The notes below the pieces were generated by a model, which did no database searches, was not told where the DNA came from, and saw nothing but the letters and a program-made list of their open reading frames with translations. Below are positions 19,020-26,034 of a stretch of 61,267 bases of DNA, in pieces. The position numbers and the translations under genes were made by a program. The first letter of the stretch is position 1. Every line of letters starts with the position of its first letter. This stretch comes from a virus, in IMG/VR virus record IMGVR_UViG_3300042896_001037, positions 1 through 61,267 of that record; one strand, 5' to 3'.

Positions 19020-19325
19020 ATGACAGCGGTAGAATATGGATTGGCATATATTGGATTTGAGGGTTTTGGTAAGATCAAGGATATTGATTTTGCGGATGAA
19101 TTATGGAATGAGGAGATCAGTGATGGACTTACCATTCGAGGGATCGATTTTGAGGATGATCTGGTTTACTTAGGTACATTGGTAGAATATCCATGTGGTG
19201 GGGAGTGTTGTGGTTCATATTGGGAGGTTGATGAGTATAATTTAGACCAATTAGCCAGTAAAGGCCACTTAGGCAAATTAATTGGTATGATGGATGATAT
19301 ATTAACGGCTAAAACGGGAATATAA
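19020..19325 (+). CDS. Acidic hypothetical protein, 101 aa
   Basis: Not recognised. Acidic, with a cysteine cluster CGGECC (about 60-65) followed by GSYWEVDEYN. The cysteines could hold a metal, but no known motif fits. Confidence 0.65.
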   Translation: MTAVEYGLAYIGFEGFGKIKDIDFADELWNEEISDGLTIRGIDFEDDLVYLGTLVEYPCGGECCGSYWEVDEYNLDQLASKGHLGKLIGMMDDILTAKTGI

Positions 19326-19339
19326 TTATTAAGATCTGA

Positions 19340-19363
19340 TTCGTATATTGTGGTATAAATAAA
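19340..19363 (+). promoter_or_regulatory. Early promoter element
   Basis: TTCGTATATT, GTG, GTATAAATAAA; last copy of the dense early series. Confidence 0.8.
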
Positions 19364-19376
19364 AATGATAAAAGAT

Positions 19377-19616
19377 ATGATGAAAAAGGTAGACATGATT
19401 AAAACGATTCAATCCACAGAAGCAAGAGCTTGGTTAGCATTAAAAAAATCTCAAGTAAATAATGGTAAAGAAAGCCAAATAACTAAAGAGTATAGAGAAC
19501 GATGGATGACGCTTAAGTGCTTAATGTCGGCTTTAGATATAGAATCAGATGTTGAGTTGGTAGAATCAAAAGAAGCGCTTCAAATTATATTAGATAACTT
19601 TGAACTCGCTTTTTAA
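19377..19616 (+). CDS. Hypothetical protein, paralog of 12666, 79 aa
   Basis: MMKKVDMIKTIQSTEARAWL matches the start of the gene at 12666 and the C-terminal helix also lines up. I chose the ATG at 19377 because the preceding GATAAAAGAT is the usual leader; an in-frame ATG at 19365 lies too close to the promoter element. Confidence 0.65.
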   Translation: MMKKVDMIKTIQSTEARAWLALKKSQVNNGKESQITKEYRERWMTLKCLMSALDIESDVELVESKEALQIILDNFELAF

Positions 19617-19698
19617 AGTACAATAGACCCTAGTATAAGGGTGGCGGGCGGTACGGCGTATGGCGGTATATATATGGGCGTAATATGGTCGTATGGCC

Positions 19699-19729
19699 CC
19701 ACGCGCGCCGGTGTCAATATGGCGCGTGG
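19699..19729 (+). other. GC-rich hairpin
   Basis: CCACGCGC (19699-19706) pairs with GCGCGTGG (19722-19729), eight GC-rich base pairs with a 15-base loop. No T run follows, so not a classical terminator; could be an RNA structure, a protein site or a replication barrier. Confidence 0.65.
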
Positions 19730-19757
19730 TGTGGTGGTCCGCGAATTATATGACTTA

Positions 19758-19788
19758 ACTCATCGACTACAACTCTTCACTCATCGAC
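19758..19788 (+). repeat. 10-bp direct repeat, two helical turns apart
   Basis: ACTCATCGAC at 19758-19767 and 19779-19788, 21 bp from start to start. Typical spacing for a dimeric regulator or initiator site. Confidence 0.6.
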
Positions 19789-19884
19789 ATTGTATATCCT
19801 TATATATTAAAATAAAATATCCCCACAATGTATCCCAAATTTTAAAACCCATAAAAAATGTAAAACCCCAAAAATCCCAAATCT

Positions 19885-19900
19885 TTTTTTTTAAAAAAAA
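19885..19900. repeat. T8A8 palindrome
   Basis: TTTTTTTTAAAAAAAA, a perfect 16-bp palindrome upstream of the first middle/late gene. It can act as a bidirectional weak terminator or a stiff DNA element. Confidence 0.5.
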
Positions 19901-19952
19901 TGCGTGTTTACAATAGGATATATATGTATATTAAACGAATAAACTAATTACT

Positions 19953-20069
19953 ATGATATATAGAATAATCAAATTACCATTTTACCTCGCCTTAGGTTAC
20001 TTTGGGATCCTTTTTTGTGGAGGAATGGAAATTATTAATTTATTTTCATGGACTTTTAAAAAATTATAG
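19953..20069 (+). CDS. Small membrane protein, 38 aa
   Basis: MIYRIIKLPFYLALGYFGIL then FCGGMEIINLFSWTFKKL: a basic start, one membrane helix, basic end. One of the few genes here ending in TAG. First gene after the noncoding island. Confidence 0.55.
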   Translation: MIYRIIKLPFYLALGYFGILFCGGMEIINLFSWTFKKL

Positions 20070-20080
20070 TATTTATAAAC
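20067..20080 (+). promoter_or_regulatory. Late-type TATTTATAA motif
   Basis: TAGTATTTATAAAC, twelve bases before the start at 20092. Same class as the motifs at 24387, 27407 and 30013. Confidence 0.45.
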
Positions 20081-20091
20081 AAATAAAAATT

Positions 20092-20328
20092 ATGAGCGAC
20101 ATTAGACAAGAAATGGATCAAGTGATCAATGAATTAAAAAACAAAGGAATCCACGAAACTACTAACCCCAATGAAATTACAGGTTTAGGAGATGTTCTTG
20201 AATCAACTTTAACTAAATTTGGTATTACCCAAGAACGATATAAAAGTTGGTTTGGGTTAGAAGAATGTGGTTGCACCGAAAGAAAGAAATGGCTTAACGG
20301 TTTATTCAGTTGGCACACTAAAAAATAA
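20092..20328 (+). CDS. Conserved phage hypothetical with CGC-ERK-W motif, 78 aa
   Basis: Contains TGLGDVLESTLTKFGITQER and then LEECGCTERKKWLNGLF, a C-terminal pattern (CGCxERKxxLN) that I recall from small conserved proteins of marine T4-like phages; function unknown. Helical, with two close Cys. The ATG at 20092 with leader AAATTATG is preferred over an upstream in-frame GTG. Confidence 0.7.
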   Translation: MSDIRQEMDQVINELKNKGIHETTNPNEITGLGDVLESTLTKFGITQERYKSWFGLEECGCTERKKWLNGLFSWHTKK

Positions 20329-20333
20329 ATAAA

Positions 20334-20444
20334 ATGGAAAAAGAAACATGCCCTAAGGGTACAAAATGTCTTTGTGGATTATCCCAAGACCCTAATGGAA
20401 ATTGTGATGGTTCCCACGTAGCAACTTCTCAAGATACCAAATAA
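20334..20444 (+). CDS. CDGSH-type iron-sulfur mini-protein, 36 aa
   Basis: MEKETCPKGTKCLCGLSQDP then NGNCDGSHVATSQDTK. Residues CLCGLSQDPNGNCDGSH carry C-x-C and the exact CDGSH end of the [2Fe-2S] CDGSH finger; the spacing between second and third Cys is nine instead of eight. The usual fold is a homodimer of longer chains, so a 36-residue version would be minimal. A redox or iron-sensing role is inference. The stop is immediately followed by the next ATG. Confidence 0.6.
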   Translation: MEKETCPKGTKCLCGLSQDPNGNCDGSHVATSQDTK

Positions 20445-20825
20445 ATGGCATCTTACACATACACCGAACTATACGGATCAGGATCAATTGGAGAAACTCT
20501 TGTTGGATATACTAGATTTGAATTTAATAACCCAAGTGGTTCCTCATATTTTACTTTAGAAACCATACCTACCTCTACTGGTTTTTATGAAGCTAGTTCA
20601 CCTAAAAATTTTATTGGGACCTATACAAATGATATACATCCTTATATGGATCCAACAAATCCATCCTCTATAAATCCTTGGGGATTAGTTACTTCCTCAT
20701 ATATAGCTAGTGTAGTTGTTCCACCAGGACTAAGCTCTTTTGATTTTGACCCAACAGTGGTCCCTATTTTAGGTACTACCTATCGTTTAAGAGGAACAGG
20801 AGCATATTCTCTTTCCATTTCTTAA
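20445..20825 (+). CDS. Hypothetical, structural-like, 126 aa
   Basis: Ser/Thr/Tyr/Pro-rich and beta-rich (TELYGSGSIGETLVGYTRFE, NNPSGSSYFTLETIP), like the phage surface and tail proteins further downstream, and unlike the Lys/Glu-rich early proteins. No family recognised. Starts in the base after the CDGSH gene stop. Confidence 0.6.
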   Translation: MASYTYTELYGSGSIGETLVGYTRFEFNNPSGSSYFTLETIPTSTGFYEASSPKNFIGTYTNDIHPYMDPTNPSSINPWGLVTSSYIASVVVPPGLSSFDFDPTVVPILGTTYRLRGTGAYSLSIS

Positions 20826-20852
20826 ATAAATCCTAGGCTTTTTTATCTTTTA

Positions 20853-20877
20853 TTCGTATATTAATTGTATAAATAAT
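20853..20877 (+). promoter_or_regulatory. Early promoter element, 4-base spacer
   Basis: TTCGTATATT, AATT, GTATAAATAAT; an isolated copy beyond the noncoding island, leading to 20892. Confidence 0.7.
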
Positions 20878-20891
20878 TAAAAATAAAGGTC

Positions 20892-21137
20892 ATGAAAGAA
20901 GAAAAAATTAAATCACTAAAACAAGAAATTAAAAGTCATTTACTCCCATTAATTTTAAATAGTGGAATGGCTATTGCTCAAATATTACTCCTCATTGGAT
21001 TTAGCAATAGTTGGGAAACATTAATGATATTTGGCTCAGCGTTAATGGTATTTGGATTTGGATTAACAGCCATAATCCATGCCCTAGAGATCTCAGACAT
21101 TAAAAAATCATTAAAATCATTTACCGATGGAAAATAA
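20892..21137 (+). CDS. Two-helix membrane protein, 81 aa
   Basis: A charged start (MKEEKIKSLKQEIKSHLLPL), two membrane helices (about 19-36 and 42-64) and a charged tail. Inner-membrane protein of unknown role. Overlaps the next gene by eleven bases. Confidence 0.65.
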   Translation: MKEEKIKSLKQEIKSHLLPLILNSGMAIAQILLLIGFSNSWETLMIFGSALMVFGFGLTAIIHALEISDIKKSLKSFTDGK

Positions 21138-21363
21138 ATCATATAAACCCTCAAAAAAGTTAACAACCGCAGATGGCACTATAATGTACACGTTTGATGG
21201 TAAGTTACACAATTGGGAAGGACCCGCTTTAATACCTGAGGGTAATAACCGTAAACGGGAATATTATATAAATGGAATCAAATATACGGAGGAGAAGTGG
21301 AAGGAAATGTTACAAAGCAGAGAAGGCTTACCATGGTATAAAGGTTCCGGAGCTAGATTTTAA
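21127..21363 (+). CDS. Conserved phage protein with DGxxHNxxGPA motif, 78 aa
   Basis: DGTIMYTFDGKLHNWEGPAL followed by REYYINGIKYTEEKWKEML is the pattern of a family of short repeat-containing proteins (x-NGxxHRxDGPA) common in large phages and giant viruses; role unknown. It ends three bases before the GIY-YIG-like gene. Confidence 0.7.
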   Translation: MENKSYKPSKKLTTADGTIMYTFDGKLHNWEGPALIPEGNNRKREYYINGIKYTEEKWKEMLQSREGLPWYKGSGARF

Positions 21364-21366
21364 GTT

Positions 21367-21819
21367 ATGGAACGTTTAACTGAAGAAGAAGCTAAAGAAT
21401 TTATTCCTTGTTCGGAAGATTACTCAAATAACCCCCCTGCATATTTTACTATTAAAACATCAAGTGATGGTTGGGATGAATTAACGTATTACACGTGTAA
21501 AAAACGAGGTCTTTACGTTGGCAAGGATGGTGATGAATGGGTTTATGTCTTATCTAATCCTGCGATGCCGGGAATGTTAAAAATCGGTTATACTAAAAGT
21601 GATCCCTTTAATAGAGCAATTCAATTAAGTAGAGGAACAGGAATTCCATTAGGTTATGAAGTTGAATGGGCTTACAAATGTTATAAAGGTGAGCGTATTG
21701 AATCCGAGGTACACAAGTTTTTTAAATTAGAACGTGTAAATAAACAAAGGGAATTTTTTCGAGTTACCCTAGAGGAAGCTAAAAGTATTATTGAAAAAAT
21801 AGGAAGAAAATACCTCTAA
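21367..21819 (+). CDS. T5orf172 / GIY-YIG-like nuclease domain protein
   Basis: Residues about 58-150 match the T5orf172 (MUG113) branch of the GIY-YIG superfamily: WVYVLSNPAMPGMLKIGYTK supplies the YVL...KIGYT strands, IESEVHKFFK the conserved Glu-Val-His helix, and REFFRV the final strand. Such domains occur in phage proteins and homing or restriction nucleases. The first 55 residues are specific. No HNH or HTH partner domain is visible, so whether it cuts DNA is open. Confidence 0.8.
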   Translation: MERLTEEEAKEFIPCSEDYSNNPPAYFTIKTSSDGWDELTYYTCKKRGLYVGKDGDEWVYVLSNPAMPGMLKIGYTKSDPFNRAIQLSRGTGIPLGYEVEWAYKCYKGERIESEVHKFFKLERVNKQREFFRVTLEEAKSIIEKIGRKYL

Positions 21820-21887
21820 TATTTATTTATGATTAATCAACATATTAACACGTGGATTTAATTTTAAAATAATATATACATATAAGT

Positions 21888-22328
21888 ATGTCAATTAATG
21901 GAATATTTGCTATGTTTGGGTTTCCTGATGATGGAACAAATAAAGAAACTGGAAAGATTTTAGATGATATAAGTGAATATAAGGATTCTCCTCATTTTAA
22001 ACTTGGTATGTTTAAAAAATTAATCATGAATGGTACTGTATTTAAAAAGCAAGTTTTAAAATTCTTTTCTAAATCTGACCCTGAATTAGATATGAAAGGA
22101 GTTGATGACGCTGGGGAGTATATGATGTACACAAGAGCATATTATTGGATTCAAAGTTGCAAAATTAGAAATAAGGAATGGAAACTTGCTTTAAGTAATT
22201 ATGCAAGTGATGAGTTTCTTGTTGCGGTAAAATTGTCTATCAATTACTTTGAAAGTACCGAAGAGTACGAAAAATGTGCTTTCCTTAAAAAAATACAAGA
22301 TTTTATTGAAAAATGCTTGGTTAAGTAA
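21888..22328 (+). CDS. Hypothetical helical protein, 146 aa
   Basis: Not recognised. Mostly helical, with an aromatic-rich centre (YMMYTRAYYWIQSC) and a C terminus rich in Glu/Lys/Cys. The segment DEFLVAVKLSINYFESTEEY followed by CAFLKKIQDF recalls the UVR-like helix pairs at 5931 and 12138, so distant kinship is possible. Confidence 0.6.
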   Translation: MSINGIFAMFGFPDDGTNKETGKILDDISEYKDSPHFKLGMFKKLIMNGTVFKKQVLKFFSKSDPELDMKGVDDAGEYMMYTRAYYWIQSCKIRNKEWKLALSNYASDEFLVAVKLSINYFESTEEYEKCAFLKKIQDFIEKCLVK

Positions 22329-22412
22329 AAGAAAGTTATTACCTTTAATCATATTTTGATTTTAAAATGATTGAAATATATAGATAAAAATTAAATAATC
22401 AAATAAAATAAA

Positions 22413-22580
22413 ATGAAAAATAAAGAATTATTATTGAGACGGATGGAGTCTATTGAAAACCGGTTAAAAGTTTTAAGAAATGCTTTAAACGAAAGAGATC
22501 TTGAAAAAGCAAAATTAGTATTACAAGAAGTATTAGAATTGAGGGAAGACGCTCAATCAATTGTTGAAAGAGAAAATTAA
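22413..22580 (+). CDS. Small coiled-coil protein, 55 aa
   Basis: MKNKELLLRRMESIENRLKV then leucine-spaced charged helices to VEREN. A short dimeric coiled coil is likely. Unknown. Confidence 0.6.
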   Translation: MKNKELLLRRMESIENRLKVLRNALNERDLEKAKLVLQEVLELREDAQSIVEREN

Positions 22581-22600
22581 TAAATTAATAAATAAAAGTT

Positions 22601-23395
22601 ATGAATCTAACCCCAGAACAAATCCAAGGAAATTGGATTGAATTAATGAATTATATTGAAAAATATATTTCCGAACCACGTAAAGAAAATATTTTAACAT
22701 TTTATGATCAATATTCAGAACGTTTAATGTTAATGCCTGCTGCGCATAAAAAAGAATACCATAACGCTTTCCCCGGAGGATATGTAGAGCATGTTTTACG
22801 CGTTATTCGATGTGCTATTAAGCAAGCTACATTATGGGAAGAGGAAGGATGTGATATGTCTACATTTACAACTGAAGAACTTGTATTTTCAGCACTAAAT
22901 CATGATTTAGGTAAAATGGGAAGTGAAGATGAAGATTCTTATATACCCCAAACTGATAATTGGAGACGTGAAAAATTAGGAGAGGATTATATGTTTAATA
23001 CTAAAGTTCCATTTGCTTCAGTTCCAGATAGAGGTTTATTTTTACTTCAATCACATGGTATATCTTATACATTTAATGAAATGATTGCTATCCAAACACA
23101 TGATGGTTTATATGATAAAGCAAATGAAAAATATTTAATGCCTTATATGCCAGAACAAAAACCAAGAACTTCATTACCTTTTATCTTACATCAAGCAGAT
23201 TTAATGGCAGCGCGTATTGAATTTGAACGTGAGTGGTTGCCTAGATTAAAAGAAGGTAAAAAGTCCGTGGATAAGCAAAATACTAATTTTACATTGGGGA
23301 ATAAACCAAACATGTCTAAAAAATTATCAACCAAAACCAAAGCTTTAGGTTCATTTAAAAGTGAAGGTTTAAAAAATATATTTAACAGCTTATGA
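22601..23395 (+). CDS. HD-domain phosphohydrolase
   Basis: A metal-dependent HD hydrolase: GGYVEHVLRVIR (first His at about residue 65), NHDLGKMG (the HD pair at about 104-105) and later QTHDG and HQADLMAAR complete the HD site. At 264 residues it is a single domain, like HD hydrolases found in phages that act on nucleotides. Substrate unknown: dNTPs, (p)ppGpp or a cyclic nucleotide would all be possible. The C terminus is basic and likely flexible. The next gene starts in its stop codon. Confidence 0.85.
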   Translation: MNLTPEQIQGNWIELMNYIEKYISEPRKENILTFYDQYSERLMLMPAAHKKEYHNAFPGGYVEHVLRVIRCAIKQATLWEEEGCDMSTFTTEELVFSALNHDLGKMGSEDEDSYIPQTDNWRREKLGEDYMFNTKVPFASVPDRGLFLLQSHGISYTFNEMIAIQTHDGLYDKANEKYLMPYMPEQKPRTSLPFILHQADLMAARIEFEREWLPRLKEGKKSVDKQNTNFTLGNKPNMSKKLSTKTKALGSFKSEGLKNIFNSL

Positions 23396-23670
23396 TAGTT
23401 ATATTATGCATTTTAGCAACATTAGTAGTAATTCTAGGATTTACTACTTTTAATTTACTTAAAAAAAATGAAAAGCAAGAAGACATACTTGCGGGTTATC
23501 TAACGTATTTAGATAATTTATCTCGAACCATAGAAATCTCTGGCAAGAAATTAAAAGAGTTAGACCGTGGTGGAGTTTTTGAAAAAGACGATGAAGTTGG
23601 GGTTATATTTCAATCAATACTTAAAGTACAGGAAATCCTCAATGAATTTAATCTCAGAAAAACAAACTAA
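23392..23670 (+). CDS. Single-pass membrane coiled-coil protein, 92 aa
   Basis: MIVILCILATLVVILGFTTF is an N-terminal membrane helix; the remainder is a charged helix. The last 29 bases overlap the start of the sigma gene. Function unknown. Confidence 0.65.
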   Translation: MIVILCILATLVVILGFTTFNLLKKNEKQEDILAGYLTYLDNLSRTIEISGKKLKELDRGGVFEKDDEVGVIFQSILKVQEILNEFNLRKTN

Positions 23671-24379
23671 AGTGTCTCCAAAAAAGAAAGTAAGCAAAAA
23701 TTACTTTACTCAAGAGACAGAAGACGCTATTGTATTATACAATAATACCTCTGATTCAGTAATCCGGAGTAGCATATATGAAGAAAAAATTCACTATGCG
23801 TTTTTTAAACTTACTCAAAATATTATTCACACATTTAAATTCTACCATACTGAGGTAGATAATCTAGAACATTTACAACATGAAATCATTGTATTCTTAC
23901 TTTCAAAAATTCATTTGTTTGATCCAAGAAAAGGGGCTAAAGCATATTCTTACTTTGGCACTATTGTTAAACGTTGGTGTATTTTATACAACGATAAAAA
24001 CTACAAAAGCAAAGTTAAAAAAGTTTCTACGGATGAATTAGAAAAAGACGATACTCATTCATATACATTAGATCAATCATCTTCAAATGATCGTTTATCT
24101 AATTTTATGGATGAATACGTTGAATTCGTTAGTTTAAACATATATAAAACCTTCCCTAAACCATATGATGCTAAGATTGCAGATGCAATTTTAGAGCTAT
24201 TTCGTAAACGAGAGGGAATTGACATCTTTAATAAAAAAGCACTTTACATCTACATACATGAGATGGTTCCAGATGCTAAAACTCCAAAAATTACAAAAAT
24301 AGCAACATCTTTATACGAAATATTTAAGAAAAATTATTTGTTTTATTTAGAACAAGGATATACAGATTTTAAACTTTAG
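23642..24379 (+). CDS. T4 gp55-like late sigma factor
   Basis: A 245-residue protein that fits the T4 gp55 / phage late sigma group: a region-2-like helical core containing HLQHEIIVFLLSKIHLFDPR and KGAKAYSYFGTIVKRWCI, which parallels the conserved FDxxKxxxFxxYFxxxxR region of small sigma factors, then a longer C-terminal part. T4 gp55 directs host RNA polymerase to late promoters together with the sliding clamp. I chose the ATG at 23642; translation from further upstream would run through the membrane-protein gene. Its place just ahead of the baseplate genes fits control of the late block. Confidence 0.8.
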   Translation: MNLISEKQTKVSPKKKVSKNYFTQETEDAIVLYNNTSDSVIRSSIYEEKIHYAFFKLTQNIIHTFKFYHTEVDNLEHLQHEIIVFLLSKIHLFDPRKGAKAYSYFGTIVKRWCILYNDKNYKSKVKKVSTDELEKDDTHSYTLDQSSSNDRLSNFMDEYVEFVSLNIYKTFPKPYDAKIADAILELFRKREGIDIFNKKALYIYIHEMVPDAKTPKITKIATSLYEIFKKNYLFYLEQGYTDFKL

Positions 24380-24386
24380 TATTTTT

Positions 24387-24397
24387 CTATATTTATA
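24387..24397 (+). promoter_or_regulatory. Late-type promoter motif
   Basis: CTATATTTATA, 15 bases before the start at 24413 and directly downstream of the sigma gene. Confidence 0.5.
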
Positions 24398-24412
24398 CCC
24401 AAAAATATTCAT

Positions 24413-24754
24413 ATGAATAATTTAGAATCTAACATTTGGGGTAAGAAAAAATTTTCTGATCTCTTAAAAGAAATTTACGATAACCAAAAGAAAAAGGAAG
24501 CTCAAATTTCTGCACTTATTGGTGAATTAAAACCATTAATTAACGATATTGGTGATGCTACATTAATTGTTCCATTAATTAAAGAATATATGGAATTAGG
24601 TATTAAAAATGATGAGCAATTGATTAAAATGGTTAATATAGCTCAACGTGCTTTATCTTCTGGAAAATCAGAGGAGGAATCTTTTGGTATGACTGATGAT
24701 GAAAAAGCACAATTATTATCTGAAATTAAAAAATTTAATCCTAAAGATCAATAA
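24413..24754 (+). CDS. Hypothetical helical protein, 113 aa
   Basis: Helical throughout (WGKKKFSDLLKEIYDNQKKK, ALIGELKPLINDIGDATLIV), acidic C terminus. It sits between the late sigma factor and the hub protein. By size and position it could be a gp33-like late co-activator or a small baseplate component, but no specific motif supports either. Confidence 0.6.
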   Translation: MNNLESNIWGKKKFSDLLKEIYDNQKKKEAQISALIGELKPLINDIGDATLIVPLIKEYMELGIKNDEQLIKMVNIAQRALSSGKSEEESFGMTDDEKAQLLSEIKKFNPKDQ

Positions 24755-24756
24755 TA

Positions 24757-26034
24757 ATGAAAGTTGGAACAGGAAATACACTAAACTCCCCAACTTCAGG
24801 TGATCGTAGATTAGATAGAAGCGCGTCTGATGCTCAAGGAAAAGTAGTTGCGGCTAGAGTAATAGATATTGTTTTAAATGAAAAACACCAATATTATAAA
24901 CTTGTAGGAGAATGGAATGGAATAGGAGCTATATTTTATGAAATTGTAAATAAATCTGGCACTAAATCTTACCCAAATTTTGCATTACCTTATGATGCTC
25001 AATTAAAAACTTATCCATTAATAAATGAAATAGTTTTATTAATTTCTTTACCAAACCAATCTATGGGGTTTGTATCATCAAATGAATCATATTTTTATAT
25101 GAGTCCATTAGGTATTTGGAACCATCCTCACCACAATGCATACCCAAATTTATTAGATGGATTAAATGATGAAGAACAAACAAGAGACTACCCATCATCT
25201 ACATCAGGAAGTGTTAGAAGAGTTACAGATAGTGGTACAGATATAAAATTAAATGGCTCTAATCCTACATCAAATACATTTAGAGAAAAAATAAATATAC
25301 ATCCATTGTTACCTTTTATGGGAGATTCTTTATTAGAAGGAAGATATGGTCAAAGTTTGCGTTTTGGAAGTACCGCTAGATCTGATTTTAATATTTTCTC
25401 TCCTAGTAAAATTCAAAATAATTGGTCTAATTCTGGTAAAAATGGGGATCCTATTACTATTTTAAGAAATGGACAACCAACAAAAACAAGTGACGAGGGT
25501 TGGATTCCTATAACAGAAAATATAAATAATGACTTATCATCAATTTATTTAACTTCAACTCAAAAAATCCCATTTAAATTAGCTAGAGAAGAAGAAAAAA
25601 GATGGATTAAATCTCCAACTTTTCCTGGGCAATATACCCTTCCCCAAATATTAATAAATTCAGGTCAAATATCAATAAATTCTAAAGAAGATAGTATATT
25701 ATTAGGTTCTAAAAAATCAATAGGTTTAACTTGTTATGATGAAATAAATTTAATAGGAAATGATATAGTATTAGATGCTACTAATTTATATTTAGGATCT
25801 CAAAATGCTTCACATCCTGTATTATTAGGAGATAAAACAATAACTACTTTAAAACAAATTACATCAATTTTAAAAAGTATTGCTAATGTTTTAAAACTTG
25901 ATCAAATGTTTCCTGCTGGTATTCCTATTTCTAATGGTCCCTTAAATGTAGTATCTTTAACTGCTACTCAAGCATTAGCTACAATTGAAGCTAGTCTAGA
26001 TAGTTTAGCATCTAAAAAAGTAAAAGTAGAATGA
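24757..26034 (+). CDS. Baseplate hub gp5-like protein (OB-fold)
   Basis: A 425-residue structural protein. Residues 28-105 (KVVAARVIDIVLNEKH, GAIFYEIVNKSGT, YPLINEIVLLISLPNQ) look like the OB-fold of gp5/gpV-type spike proteins; the C-terminal third (SGQISINSKEDSILLGSKKS onward) has the short-strand repeats of a spike or of a gp5 C-terminal helix. No lysozyme domain of the T4 gp5 type is present. Start two bases after the preceding stop; the last four bases overlap the next gene. Confidence 0.65.
   Translation: MKVGTGNTLNSPTSGDRRLDRSASDAQGKVVAARVIDIVLNEKHQYYKLVGEWNGIGAIFYEIVNKSGTKSYPNFALPYDAQLKTYPLINEIVLLISLPNQSMGFVSSNESYFYMSPLGIWNHPHHNAYPNLLDGLNDEEQTRDYPSSTSGSVRRVTDSGTDIKLNGSNPTSNTFREKINIHPLLPFMGDSLLEGRYGQSLRFGSTARSDFNIFSPSKIQNNWSNSGKNGDPITILRNGQPTKTSDEGWIPITENINNDLSSIYLTSTQKIPFKLAREEEKRWIKSPTFPGQYTLPQILINSGQISINSKEDSILLGSKKSIGLTCYDEINLIGNDIVLDATNLYLGSQNASHPVLLGDKTITTLKQITSILKSIANVLKLDQMFPAGIPISNGPLNVVSLTATQALATIEASLDSLASKKVKVE

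Larger units (their letters stand above)
19617..19952. other. Noncoding transition island, GC-rich then C-rich
   Basis: No convincing gene. The left part (about 19640-19745) is GC-rich with short GGCG/ATGG iterations, quite unlike the AT-rich surroundings, and contains the hairpin at 19699. The right part holds a 10-bp direct repeat (19758, 19779), C-rich stretches and the T/A palindrome at 19885. A 91-codon open frame across it (19641) has no leader and looks like chance. This is where the dense early promoter series stops and the middle/late genes begin. Confidence 0.6.

Noticed and set aside
19641-19916. A 91-codon open frame across the GC-rich island
   Set aside because: No A-rich leader or promoter element, product composition unlike any neighbour, and it spans a hairpin and homopolymer runs; better read as noncoding.
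21829-21861. Ten-codon frame between the GIY-YIG-like gene and 21888
   Set aside because: Too short and without leader; the gap holds only a late-type TATTTATTTA string.
23567-23641. Upstream extension of the late sigma factor
   Set aside because: Would lie inside the membrane-protein gene and adds residues with no family similarity; the ATG at 23642 fits better.
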